A stretch of DNA of 9,109 nt from Desulfurivibrio sp044068625 (GTDB lineage Bacteria > Desulfobacterota > Desulfobulbia > Desulfobulbales > Desulfurivibrionaceae), in NCBI RefSeq assembly GCF_044068625.1, contig NZ_JBIPKH010000041.1, positions 1 to 9,109 of the forward strand. Reading direction: 5' to 3'. The notes under the pieces were generated by a model. The model was not told the origin of the DNA. It searched no databases and saw only the letters and a list, made by a program, of their open reading frames with translations. Below, in pieces: positions 1-6,069 of this stretch (the first letter of the stretch is position 1; each line of letters opens with the position of its first letter). The position numbers were made by a program, and so were the translations under genes.

Positions 1-1
1 G

Positions 2-292
2 TGGCTCTTTCTGTTGGCGGCCAACAGCGGCCTGACCCGCCTCAACCAATGGGGCCAGGAGAGCCTGGCCGAAGGGATGCCCCGGCGGCTGAATCGGTTT
101 ATGGCCGACGGCCCGGCCCGGCTTGCCCTGTTGGTGGTCAAACCGGTCTGGCAGTTGACCGGGGTGCGGATCGACGGGCCCGACGGGGCCGAGCAGCGCC
201 TGCTGGATACCTTCCGGCGCTCGCTCTTCACCGTGGGCAGTTCCGCCATCTGCACGGTGGCGGTGCTGTTGGCCCTGCTGCTGCTGGCCTGA
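2..292 (+). CDS. C-terminal fragment of an unidentified protein with a terminal membrane helix
   Basis: The reading frame is open from base 2 to a TGA at 290-292, so about 96 C-terminal residues of a gene that begins before the window are visible. The fragment starts with a hydrophobic stretch (WLFLLAANSG), continues as an amphipathic, arginine-rich region, and ends in a strongly hydrophobic segment (AICTVAVLLALLLLA) that looks like a membrane helix with a very short tail. Codons end mostly in G or C, as in the other genes here. I do not recognise the family and assign no function. A TTG at 14 could serve as a start, but it has no ribosome binding site and the frame stays open upstream, so a truncated longer gene is more likely. 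The competing frame from base 1 gives a proline/arginine-rich low-complexity product typical of a shadow frame. Confidence 0.55.
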   Translation, partial: WLFLLAANSGLTRLNQWGQESLAEGMPRRLNRFMADGPARLALLVVKPVWQLTGVRIDGPDGAEQRLLDTFRRSLFTVGSSAICTVAVLLALLLLA

Positions 293-298
293 TTCCAC

Positions 299-327
299 TT
301 TTTATTTTCGCCCGCACCAGGTATCAT
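299..327 (+). promoter_or_regulatory. weak candidate promoter for the ABC importer operon
   Basis: TATCAT at 322-327 matches the sigma-70 -10 consensus at 5 of 6 positions. The matching -35 at a 17-base spacing, TTTTTA at 299-304, is poor. A start about 7 bases downstream would put the transcript's 5' end at about 334, exactly at the foot of the hairpin at 335-375. The AT-rich patch at 293-308 in a GC-rich setting fits a promoter. The call rests on pattern only. Confidence 0.3.
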
Positions 328-334
328 GGCTGAC

Positions 335-375
335 TCGAAGCGGCGTGATCGCGCAATCACGCCTTTGGGCTTCGA
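335..375 (+). promoter_or_regulatory. two-part hairpin in the leader of the ABC importer operon
   Basis: Two nested inverted repeats form one structure. TCGAAGC (335-341) pairs with GCTTCGA (369-375), and GGCGTGAT (342-349) pairs with ATCACGCC (356-363). The loop is 6 bases (350-355), and a 5-base bulge (364-368) sits on the 3' side only. That gives 15 perfect base pairs in 41 bases. No T-run follows, so it is not a standard intrinsic terminator. It ends just before the ribosome binding site (AGGGA at 382-386) of the binding-protein gene. It could be a 5' mRNA stabiliser, a protein-binding site, or a dispersed REP-like palindrome. The sequence shows the pairing; the role is unknown. Confidence 0.5.
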
Positions 376-393
376 ACCGGCAGGGATCACTGG

Positions 394-1383
394 ATGGATC
401 GGCGACAATTTGTCAGATTAGGTTTGCATACCGTGCTGGCGGCCGGCTTGGGTGCTGGTCTGACAGCCTGCGGCGAGGGCAATAGCCGGGGCGGTGAGGC
501 CGGGCGGCCCCGGTTGCGGCTGGGTTATCTGCCCATCACCGATCATCTGCTGCTGCTGGCCCACGACTATTACCCCTTCAGCCGGGTGGCCCTCAGCCCG
601 GTCAAGTTCTCCTCCTGGCCCGAGGCGGCCGAGGCCCTGCGGGTGGGGGCGGTGGATGCCGCCTTCCTGCTCACTCCCCTGGGAATGGCTCTGCGCCGGC
701 AGCGGACGCCCATCCAGGCGGTGCTGCTGGGCCATCGCAACGGCAGCGTTCTGACCCTGGCGGCCCGGGAGGAGATCACCGCCACCGCCGCTCTGGCCGG
801 CAAACGGATTGCCATTCCCAGCCGTTTTTCCACCCACTATCTGCTGCTGCGCCGCTTGCTGGCCGATGCCGGCCTGCCTGGGGAGTCGGTGCACTATATC
901 GATATGGCGCCGCCGGAGATGGTCCAGGCCCTGGCCGGCGGCCGGCTGGACGGCTTTATTGTCGCCGAGCCCTTTGGGGCCCAGGCCGAGATCCAGGGGG
1001 TGGGCCGGGTTTTCACCCTCTCCAAGGAGATCTGGCCCGGGCATATCTGTTGCGTGCTGAATGTGCGGGAGGAGTTTATCCAATCCCATCCCGAGGCGGT
1101 GGCCGAGCTGGTGACCGGCCTGCGGGTCACCGGCCGGGAGATCGAGGCCGATCGCCGGCGGGCCGCCGTCCGTTCGGTCAACTATCTGGGGCAGGCCCCC
1201 GCGGTGATCGAGCATGTCTTGACCCGGCCGCCGGACCGGGTTACCTATCACGATCTCTTTCCCGAACCGGCCGATTTTGCCGCCACCCGCGAGCAGATGC
1301 TGCGGGTTGGCCTGCGGGAGGTGCGGGATATCGAGCTGGATGCCTATCTGGAACCGGCCTTCGCCCGGCTGCCCTTAACCTGA
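394..1383 (+). CDS. ABC transporter substrate-binding lipoprotein, NrtA/SsuA/TauA type
   Basis: This 329-residue protein captures substrate outside the inner membrane for the permease and ATPase encoded just downstream. The N-terminus has a twin arginine (DRRQF, residues 2-6), a hydrophobic stretch and a lipobox LTAC ending at Cys26, so it is predicted to be a lipid-anchored protein, possibly Tat-exported. The mature protein opens with RLRLGYLPITDHLLLL, the hallmark start of NrtA/CmpA-like and SsuA-like binding proteins (NMT1/NitT-TauT class). Later segments such as AEALRVGAVDAAFLLTPLG, LAGKRIAIPSRFSTHYLLLR and LAGGRLDGFIVAEPFGAQAE follow the usual two-lobe pattern of this class. Length is normal for the group. 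The ATG at 394 has AGGGA seven bases upstream. The substrate cannot be read from sequence: nitrate, bicarbonate, sulfonates, taurine and thiamine precursors are all handled by relatives, and no assimilation genes lie nearby. A 277-residue antisense frame over this gene is a codon-bias shadow. Confidence 0.88.
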   Translation: MDRRQFVRLGLHTVLAAGLGAGLTACGEGNSRGGEAGRPRLRLGYLPITDHLLLLAHDYYPFSRVALSPVKFSSWPEAAEALRVGAVDAAFLLTPLGMALRRQRTPIQAVLLGHRNGSVLTLAAREEITATAALAGKRIAIPSRFSTHYLLLRRLLADAGLPGESVHYIDMAPPEMVQALAGGRLDGFIVAEPFGAQAEIQGVGRVFTLSKEIWPGHICCVLNVREEFIQSHPEAVAELVTGLRVTGREIEADRRRAAVRSVNYLGQAPAVIEHVLTRPPDRVTYHDLFPEPADFAATREQMLRVGLREVRDIELDAYLEPAFARLPLT

Positions 1384-1400
1384 ACCGCCGCGTAGCCCCC

Positions 1401-2192
1401 GTGACCAAGCCCACCCCCAAATTCAGCCTGCCGGAACTGCCCGGTGAACGTTTTTTCGGCCCCGGCCTGGCCGTCCTGCTGTTCCTGCTGCTCTGGGAGG
1501 CCGCGGCCCGGCTCTACGCCAATGAATATCTGCTGCCCGGCCCCTATCTGGTCCTGCTGGGCCTGGTGGAGGTCTGGGGCAGCGGCCTGCTGCCGGAGCA
1601 TATCGTGGTCAGCCTCTTTCGTTTCGGGGTGGCCTACCTGTTGGCGGTGCTCCTGGCGGTGCCCCTGGGCCTGATTCTGGGCTGGTTCACCCGGTTGCAT
1701 CGGGCCCTGGACCCTCTAATCCAACTGTTGCGGCCGATCTCGCCGGTGGCCTGGTTTCCCTTGGCGGTACTCTGGTTCCGCATTGGCGACCTACCGGCCA
1801 TCTTCATCATCTTCATCGCCAGTTTCTTTCCCATTCTGCTCTCCACCATCGCGGCGGTGCGCAGTGTCGACCCCACCTACATTAAGGTGGCCCTCAACTT
1901 CGGCAGCAGCCAAGCGAGTCTGCTCTGTAAAGTGGTAATTCCGGCCGCCTTTCCCTATATTGCCGTGGGGTTGCACATTGCCCTGGGGGTGGGCTGGATC
2001 CACCTGGTGGCCGGGGAGATGCTGGGGGCCCAGTCGGGCCTGGGCTATTTTATCCTCGATGCCCGTAACTTTCTCCGCACCGATCTGGTGATTGTCGGGA
2101 TGCTGCTGGTGGGTGCCCTGGGGCTGCTGCTGGACCGGTTGATGGCCGCCGCGGAAAAAAAGGTGCGGCGGCGCTGGGGGATCACGGGATGA
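1401..2192 (+). CDS. ABC transporter permease, SsuC/TauC/NrtB type
   Basis: This is a 263-residue inner-membrane permease that forms the channel of the importer. It has about six hydrophobic segments: roughly residues 20-41; the stretch with VSLFRFGVAYLLAVLLAV; WFPLAVLWF; AIFIIFIASFFPILLSTIAAV; LHIALGVGWIHLVAGEMLG; and LVIVGMLLVGALGLLL near the end. The cytoplasmic EAA loop that docks on the ATPase is clear at about 156-184: KVALNFGSSQASLLCKVVIP, with the conserved Gly168 and Pro181. The frame is open further upstream into the binding-protein gene, but homology to permeases begins after the GTG at 1401 (MTKPTPKF), 17 bases past the preceding stop. No good Shine-Dalgarno precedes that GTG, so translation may be coupled to the upstream gene and the exact start is uncertain. 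The TGA at 2190-2192 overlaps the ATG of the ATPase gene. Confidence 0.87.
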   Translation: MTKPTPKFSLPELPGERFFGPGLAVLLFLLLWEAAARLYANEYLLPGPYLVLLGLVEVWGSGLLPEHIVVSLFRFGVAYLLAVLLAVPLGLILGWFTRLHRALDPLIQLLRPISPVAWFPLAVLWFRIGDLPAIFIIFIASFFPILLSTIAAVRSVDPTYIKVALNFGSSQASLLCKVVIPAAFPYIAVGLHIALGVGWIHLVAGEMLGAQSGLGYFILDARNFLRTDLVIVGMLLVGALGLLLDRLMAAAEKKVRRRWGITG

Positions 2193-2929
2193 AGATAGTG
2201 GCCCGGGGAATCGAAAAAAGTTTTGCCGATAAGCGGGGGCGGCGGCAGCCGGTTCTGGGGGGGTTGGACCTGGAGGTGGCCCCCGGCGAATTTGTCTGCC
2301 TGCTGGGGCCCAACGGTTGCGGCAAGACCACCTTTCTCAATCTGCTGGCCGGCTTTGCTCTGCCCGACGGCGGCGAGATCATGGTTGACGGCCGGCCGGT
2401 GACCGGGCCTTCCCCCCACCGGGTGATGATCATGCAGAGCTATGATCTCTTTCCCTGGCGGACGGTGCTGGCCAACGTCGAATACGGCCTGGAGATGCAG
2501 GGCTGGGATCGGCAGCGGCGGCGGCAAAAGGCTCGGGAACTGCTCGCCCTGGTGGGTTTGGCCGCCTGCGAGGAGCAGCACCCCGGGGAACTGTCGGGGG
2601 GGATGCGCCAGCGGGTGGCCATCGCTCGGGCTCTGGCGGTGGAGCCGCGGGTCCTGCTGCTGGATGAACCCTTCGGGGCCCTGGATTCCCTGACCCGCTC
2701 CCGGATGCAGCAGGAGTTGCTGCGGCTTTGGCGCGAGCGGGAGATGACCATTGTCTTCGTCACCCACGATATCAACGAAGCCCTCAATCTGGCCGACCGG
2801 GTAGCGGTGCTGCCATCCCGGCCGGGGGCCTTCCGGGAGCTGGTTTCAATTGAACTTCCCCGGCCCCGGGAGCTGCGGGACCCCGCCTGCCTTGCACTCC
2901 GGGACCGGGTGGAGCGGCTTTTGGCCTGA
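2189..2929 (+). CDS. ABC transporter ATP-binding protein, SsuB/TauB/NrtD type
   Basis: This 246-residue cytoplasmic ATPase powers the importer. All nucleotide-binding motifs are intact: Walker A GPNGCGKTT (40-48), Q-loop Gln83 in MQSYDLFPWRTV, signature LSGGM (135-139), Walker B VLLLDEP with catalytic Glu160, D-loop GALDSLTR, and switch His193 in VTHD. The SYDLFPW stretch after the Q-loop and the FGALDSLTR wording are typical of nitrate/sulfonate/taurine ATPases. Its ATG lies inside the permease stop (ATGA at 2189-2192), which implies translational coupling. Length is normal, with no extra C-terminal regulatory domain and no fusion. The gene ends 16 bases before the convergent htpG stop, and I see no clear terminator between them. 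The substrate remains unassigned. Confidence 0.93.
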   Translation: MKIVARGIEKSFADKRGRRQPVLGGLDLEVAPGEFVCLLGPNGCGKTTFLNLLAGFALPDGGEIMVDGRPVTGPSPHRVMIMQSYDLFPWRTVLANVEYGLEMQGWDRQRRRQKARELLALVGLAACEEQHPGELSGGMRQRVAIARALAVEPRVLLLDEPFGALDSLTRSRMQQELLRLWREREMTIVFVTHDINEALNLADRVAVLPSRPGAFRELVSIELPRPRELRDPACLALRDRVERLLA

Positions 2930-2945
2930 CCTTTCGGCTGGAACC

Positions 2946-4835
2946 CTACTTCACCAACCGCGAGAGGATCTGGTAGTTGCGGTTCACCATGCTGCGGGGC
3001 TCCACCATCAGGCCAGCCTGGATCAGGGCGTTGTCCAGGATCTGTTCCGCCACCTGGCGGGCCAGGGTTTCGTCCCGGCCGCGCAGCTCCTCCAGCCCGG
3101 CAATCAAAGGATGGCCGGGGTTGATCTCCAGGTTTTTGCCGCCAAACGGGGGCAGCTTCTGGCCCGAGGCCCGCATCACCCGCTCCATGCTGCTGGTCAT
3201 GAAGCCGTCGGGGTTGACCACCATGGCCGGGCTGTCGGTGAGGCGTTTGGACTCCTTGACCTCCTTGACCTTGTCGCCCAACACCTCTTTGAACCACTGG
3301 CCCAAAGCCGCCGCCTTTTCCGGGTTCAGGCCCGCCTTCTCCTCCTGCTCGCCCTGATCCTGCTCCGTTTCCGGCTGGTCGAAGGCCGAAAGGTCCAGGT
3401 CGGCCAGGTCGGCGGAAACCAACTGGTGCTCCTTGAACTCGCCGATATGGCTGAGGGCGAAGTCGTCCATGGGGTCCAGGGTGTAGAGGACCTCGATGCC
3501 GCGCTGGCGGAAGGCCTCGATGTAGGGGCCGTTCTCGATCGCTTCCCGGTTGGGGCCGCTGATGTAGTAGATATCCTTCTGCTCGGGGGCCAGCCGCCGG
3601 CAGTACTCTTCCAGCGAGGTCAGCTTGCCCGCTTCGGTCTTGGATGACTCGAAGCGGAGCAGGCCGGCCAGCTCCGGGCGGTAGTTGAAATCGGAGATCG
3701 CTCCCTCCTTGAGGAAGGAGCCGAAGGTCTGCCACAGTTTTTCGTAGGTTTCCGGCTGGTCCTTGGCCAGCTCGGCGAAAAATTTGAGCAGCCGTTTGCT
3801 GATCACCCGGTTGATCTTGGCCACCAAGGCGCTGTCCTGGAGGGCCTGGCGGGAGATGTTCAACGGCAGATCCTCGCTGTCGATCACCCCTTTGACGAAG
3901 CGGAGCCATTCGGGGAGGATATTTTTGCTGTGCTGCTCGATCAGCACCCGCTGGCAGTAGAGGTTGACCCCGGGGTCCATCCGCCCGAAGCCCAGCCGCT
4001 CGATATTGTCGGTGGGGATAAAGAGCAGGGCCTTGACCGCCAGGGGTGCGTCGGCGCTGAAATGGAGCCGGGCCAGGGGCTCGTCGAAGGCGTTGGCGAT
4101 ATATTTGTAGAACTCGTTGTACTCCTCATCCTTGATCTCGCTCTTGCCCTTGGCCCAGAGGGCCTGGACGGTGTTGACCGCCTCATCCTCCACCTTGATG
4201 GGAAAGGAGACGAAGCTGGAGTAACGGCGGATGATCTGCTTGATCCGCTCGGGATCGGCAAACTCCTTGGCGTCCTCTTTCAGCTCCAGAATGATTTTGG
4301 TACCCCGGTGAATGCCGGGACAGGGGGCGATGGTGTAAGTGCCGGCGGCGTCGGAGATCCACTCGTGGCCGCTGTCGTCGGGCCGGAAGCTGCGCGACTG
4401 CACCCGCACCTTGGCGGCCGCCATGAAGGCGGCGTAGAAGCCCACCCCGAACTGGCCGATCAGGCTGAGATCCTTCTGTTGGGCCGGGTCCAGGTTGGCC
4501 AGAAAAGTGCGGGAGCCGGAATGGGCGATGGTGCCCAGGTTGCTCTCCAGCTCGCCGCGATCCATGCCGATGCCGGTGTCGATGATGGTCAGGGTGTTCT
4601 GCTCCTGGTCGGCCCGGATGTTAATTTCCAGGGGCAGATGATCGTCAAAGACCTCTGCGGCCAATAGCCGCTGGTGGCGGAACTTTTCCAGGGCGTCGGC
4701 GGCGTTACTGACCAGTTCACGCAAAAAAATCTCCCGTTCGGTGTAGAGCGAGTGGATGACGATATCCAGCATCTTTTTGACTTCGGCCTGAAACTCGCGG
4801 GTTTCGACGGCCGGGGCGGTTTGTTGGCTGCTCAT
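2946..4835 (-). CDS. htpG: HtpG, bacterial Hsp90 molecular chaperone
   Basis: This 629-residue cytosolic, ATP-dependent homodimeric chaperone helps client proteins fold, often together with the DnaK system. The N-terminal GHKL ATPase domain is complete: the LRELVSNAADAL helix with Glu40 and Asn44, DTGIGM (86-91), GTIAHSGSRTF, and the glycine-rich lid GQFGVGFYAAFM. The middle domain carries typical sequences such as FVSFPIKV, DNIERLGFG and RFVKGVIDSEDLPLNISR, the last of which is an HtpG hallmark. The C-terminal dimerisation part follows (about 510-629). There is no MEEVD tail, as expected for bacteria. Length is close to the roughly 620-630 residues usual for the family. An acidic, glutamate/glutamine-rich linker (TEQDQGEQEEKAG) marks the middle to C-terminal junction. 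The start ATG at 4835 is preceded by an excellent AAGGAGG seven bases upstream. The gene stands alone, convergent with the ABC operon and divergent from the cytochrome gene. Confidence 0.98.
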   Translation of the reverse strand: MSSQQTAPAVETREFQAEVKKMLDIVIHSLYTEREIFLRELVSNAADALEKFRHQRLLAAEVFDDHLPLEINIRADQEQNTLTIIDTGIGMDRGELESNLGTIAHSGSRTFLANLDPAQQKDLSLIGQFGVGFYAAFMAAAKVRVQSRSFRPDDSGHEWISDAAGTYTIAPCPGIHRGTKIILELKEDAKEFADPERIKQIIRRYSSFVSFPIKVEDEAVNTVQALWAKGKSEIKDEEYNEFYKYIANAFDEPLARLHFSADAPLAVKALLFIPTDNIERLGFGRMDPGVNLYCQRVLIEQHSKNILPEWLRFVKGVIDSEDLPLNISRQALQDSALVAKINRVISKRLLKFFAELAKDQPETYEKLWQTFGSFLKEGAISDFNYRPELAGLLRFESSKTEAGKLTSLEEYCRRLAPEQKDIYYISGPNREAIENGPYIEAFRQRGIEVLYTLDPMDDFALSHIGEFKEHQLVSADLADLDLSAFDQPETEQDQGEQEEKAGLNPEKAAALGQWFKEVLGDKVKEVKESKRLTDSPAMVVNPDGFMTSSMERVMRASGQKLPPFGGKNLEINPGHPLIAGLEELRGRDETLARQVAEQILDNALIQAGLMVEPRSMVNRNYQILSRLVK

Positions 4836-4868
4836 GGCGATCCTCCTTGGTTTAAGTTGTCCGGCGGG

Positions 4869-4896
4869 AAGGTAAGCATGATCGAGGCGGTGTCAA
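4869..4896 (-). promoter_or_regulatory. candidate sigma-70-type promoter of htpG
   Basis: Reading the minus strand, a perfect -35 TTGACA (complement of 4891-4896) is followed after 16 bases by TACCTT (complement of 4869-4874), which keeps the key T, A and final T of the -10 consensus. It lies about 35-60 bases upstream of the htpG start and its strong ribosome binding site. The -35 is preceded by CCCC and reads CTTGACA, which resembles the start of a heat-shock -35 (CTTGAA), but no heat-shock -10 (CCCCAT) is seen downstream. A housekeeping promoter is therefore favoured. Confidence 0.45.
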
Positions 4897-4963
4897 GGGG
4901 CCTTGTCGTGGATCTCCCGGGCGCCGGGTGGCCAATCCATTCTTGGCCTGCCGGCAATGACAG

Positions 4964-4995
4964 CGGAAAACTGTGCTAATTCAGACAGTTTTCCG
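4964..4995. repeat. perfect 11-bp inverted repeat in the htpG/cytochrome divergent region
   Basis: CGGAAAACTGT (4964-4974) is the exact reverse complement of ACAGTTTTCCG (4985-4995), with a 10-base spacer. It lies between the two divergent candidate promoters, about 70 bases upstream of the htpG -35 and about 30 bases upstream of the cytochrome -35. No T-run follows on either strand strong enough for a terminator. Arm length, spacing of arm centres (21 bases, two helical turns) and location fit an operator for a dimeric regulator. It is not the CIRCE element, whose arms are TTAGCACTC/GAGTGCTAA. Its role is an inference. Confidence 0.55.
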
Positions 4996-5022
4996 TGGCT
5001 CTGCCTGCGACAATTTACCGCA

Positions 5023-5051
5023 TTGATAATTTCGATGCACGGTATTAGGAT
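5023..5051 (+). promoter_or_regulatory. candidate promoter of the split-Soret cytochrome gene
   Basis: TTGATA (5023-5028, 5 of 6 to the -35 consensus) and TAGGAT (5046-5051, 4 of 6, including TA at the start and AT at the end) are separated by exactly 17 bases. The expected transcription start, near 5058, leaves a leader of about 60 bases before the ATG at 5120. The region is AT-rich compared with its surroundings. Confidence 0.5.
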
Positions 5052-5056
5052 CGCCC

Positions 5057-5080
5057 TGTGGTTTACGACCACTGTGTGGT
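5057..5080 (+). promoter_or_regulatory. triple GTGGT/ACCAC motif at the start of the cytochrome leader
   Basis: GTGGT (5058-5062), its complement ACCAC (5068-5072) and GTGGT again (5076-5080) occur in a row, with TGTGGT as a direct repeat at 5057 and 5075. The middle arm can pair with either outer arm, giving a 5-bp hairpin with a 5-base loop or one with a 3-base loop, but not both. The predicted transcript start coincides with the first arm. It could be a short leader structure or a repeated protein-binding half-site. Short motifs like this can arise by chance. Confidence 0.3.
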
Positions 5081-5119
5081 ATTCGGTCTTAGGCAGTCAA
5101 GCCAAAACGAGGAGGAGCC

Positions 5120-5923
5120 ATGGAACAGGAAGCGAAATTTGGGGAACAGGAACCGGAAGTTAATCTGGACCGCCGTAAAATGATGGTCGGTACCGGCGTT
5201 TTGACCGCCGGTCTGCTGCTGACCAAGGCCGGCGGCCTTCTTGGTACCGCCCAGGCCAAGAGCCAGATGGCCAATTGGCCCTGGCCCTACGTAAAGCTGG
5301 ATCCGGATGAAACCGCTGAACTGGCCTACAACGAGTGGTATCGCGTATATTGTGGAGCCGGGGTGTTCAGCAGCATTTTTACCCAATTGCAGGAGAAGGT
5401 CGGCGAACCCTATACCTTGGTTCCGCCGGAAACTTTTATCTTTCTGGAGGGCGGCCTTACCGGTTGGGGCACCGCCTGCGGCTCCCATGTCGGAGCCGCC
5501 CTGGTCACCAACATGATCATCGGCCCCCGCACCACCGGCTCCCATGACGGCCCCATGATGGGTTCGGAGATCATGCAGTGGTACGCAGACGCCGCCCTGC
5601 CCACCTACACCCCTAAAGACCCTCGTTACAAAGGGAAGATGATCACCACGGTCAGCGATTCGCCCCTTTGCCACGTCTCGGTGGGTCGGTGGATGAAGGC
5701 TTCCGGTCACAGCCTGGGCAGCGAGGAACGGCGGGACCGTTGCGCTCGGGTTACCGCCAGCGTCGCCCACCAAACCGTGACCCTGCTCAATCAGTGGCAT
5801 GACGGCCAGTATCAGACCAAGGGACGGTTGCCCTCGGCCTCTTACGGCATCACCGCTCAGCATAACTGCACCAGTTGCCACGGCTCCGACGTTCCTTCCC
5901 CCCCCATGGCAGCCAAAAAATAA
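5120..5923 (+). CDS. split-Soret cytochrome c / C_GCAxxG_C_C family protein, Tat-exported
   Basis: This 267-residue protein is probably a periplasmic electron carrier. The N-terminus has a twin-arginine signal: NLDRRKMMVG (15-24), a hydrophobic core, then TAQA ending at residue 46 as the likely cleavage site. That suggests folding or cofactor insertion before export. One c-type haem site is present near the C-terminus: CTSCH (250-254). Four other cysteines, Cys78 (VYCGAGV), Cys120 (TACGSHVG), Cys184 and Cys208, follow the spacing of the C_GCAxxG_C_C family, in which they are thought to hold an iron-sulfur cluster. The best known member with a haem tail is the split-Soret cytochrome c of Desulfovibrio desulfuricans, a homodimer of similar length with one haem attachment site per subunit. 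The start at 5120 has AGGAGGAG just upstream. The gene appears monocistronic, with its own promoter and a strong terminator. The physiological partner is unknown; I infer the family from cysteine pattern, length and CxxCH position. Confidence 0.8.
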   Translation: MEQEAKFGEQEPEVNLDRRKMMVGTGVLTAGLLLTKAGGLLGTAQAKSQMANWPWPYVKLDPDETAELAYNEWYRVYCGAGVFSSIFTQLQEKVGEPYTLVPPETFIFLEGGLTGWGTACGSHVGAALVTNMIIGPRTTGSHDGPMMGSEIMQWYADAALPTYTPKDPRYKGKMITTVSDSPLCHVSVGRWMKASGHSLGSEERRDRCARVTASVAHQTVTLLNQWHDGQYQTKGRLPSASYGITAQHNCTSCHGSDVPSPPMAAKK

Positions 5924-5942
5924 ACTTCTTCCACCATTGTAT

Positions 5943-5990
5943 GGAGGAGCGGTCGCGCGCCGCTCCTCCGTGCCTCTCCTCTTTTCTTTT
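5943..5990 (+). terminator. intrinsic terminator after the cytochrome gene
   Basis: GGAGGAGCGG (5943-5952) pairs perfectly with CCGCTCCTCC (5960-5969) around a short GC-rich loop. A pyrimidine-rich run with several T-tracts (TCTTTTCTTTT, to 5990) follows. It starts 20 bases after the stop codon. The tail is interrupted by C residues and separated from the stem by about ten bases, so efficiency is uncertain, but stem strength and position make this the clearest terminator in the window. It separates the cytochrome from the ferredoxin-gsp unit. Confidence 0.75.
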
Positions 5991-6027
5991 CCCCCTTTTG
6001 TTCCCAGCCCGCTTGGTGTAAACTCAC

Positions 6028-6056
6028 GAGTTGACGTTGTTCGTCTAACTCAACGT
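6028..6056 (+). promoter_or_regulatory. overlapping inverted repeats next to the ferredoxin ribosome binding site
   Basis: GAGTTGACG (6028-6036) can pair with CGTC-T-AACTC (6042-6051) with one bulged T and a 5-base loop. Alternatively, ACGTTG (6034-6039) can pair with CAACGT (6051-6056). The two pairings share bases and exclude each other. The second arm of the alternative touches the AAAGGAG ribosome binding site at about 6057-6063. A promoter must lie upstream because a terminator precedes it; a weak TTGTTC-N15-TAAACT pair (5998-6024) is the best I see. Regulation by this element is inference only. Confidence 0.3.
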
Positions 6057-6069
6057 AAAGGAGCAGGTC

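Noticed and set aside
1..333. 110-residue frame 1 reading at the window start
   Set aside because: It is proline/arginine-rich and low in complexity. The overlapping frame 2 has a membrane-helix pattern and codon use like the other genes.
418..1251. 277-residue minus-strand frame over the binding-protein gene
   Set aside because: The product is rich in Gly, Pro, Gln and His without domains, and it mirrors a well-supported plus-strand gene. High GC at third codon positions keeps antisense frames open.
394..2929. Naming the importer genes nrtABD, ssuABC or tauABC
   Set aside because: The class is clear, but the substrate-specific subgroup cannot be told without a tree or pocket comparison, so no symbol is given.
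2440..3909. 489-residue minus-strand frame across the ATPase and htpG 3' half
   Set aside because: It overlaps two confident genes in another frame, has low-complexity Arg/Gly/Pro/Ser composition, and has no ribosome binding site or recognisable domain.
3930..4667. 245-residue plus-strand frame inside htpG
   Set aside because: It is antisense to an intact HtpG with every motif present; the product has shadow-type composition.
4869..4900. Heat-shock (sigma-32) promoter for htpG
   Set aside because: CTTGAC resembles the -35, but no CCCCAT-like -10 follows at the right spacing.
4964..4995. CIRCE heat-shock operator upstream of htpG
   Set aside because: The inverted repeat has 11-base arms CGGAAAACTGT, not TTAGCACTC/GAGTGCTAA, and a 10-base rather than 9-base spacer.
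5063..5881. 272-residue minus-strand frame opposite the cytochrome gene
   Set aside because: The plus strand has a ribosome binding site, signal peptide, CxxCH and terminator. The antisense product is a Gly/Ala/His-rich shadow.
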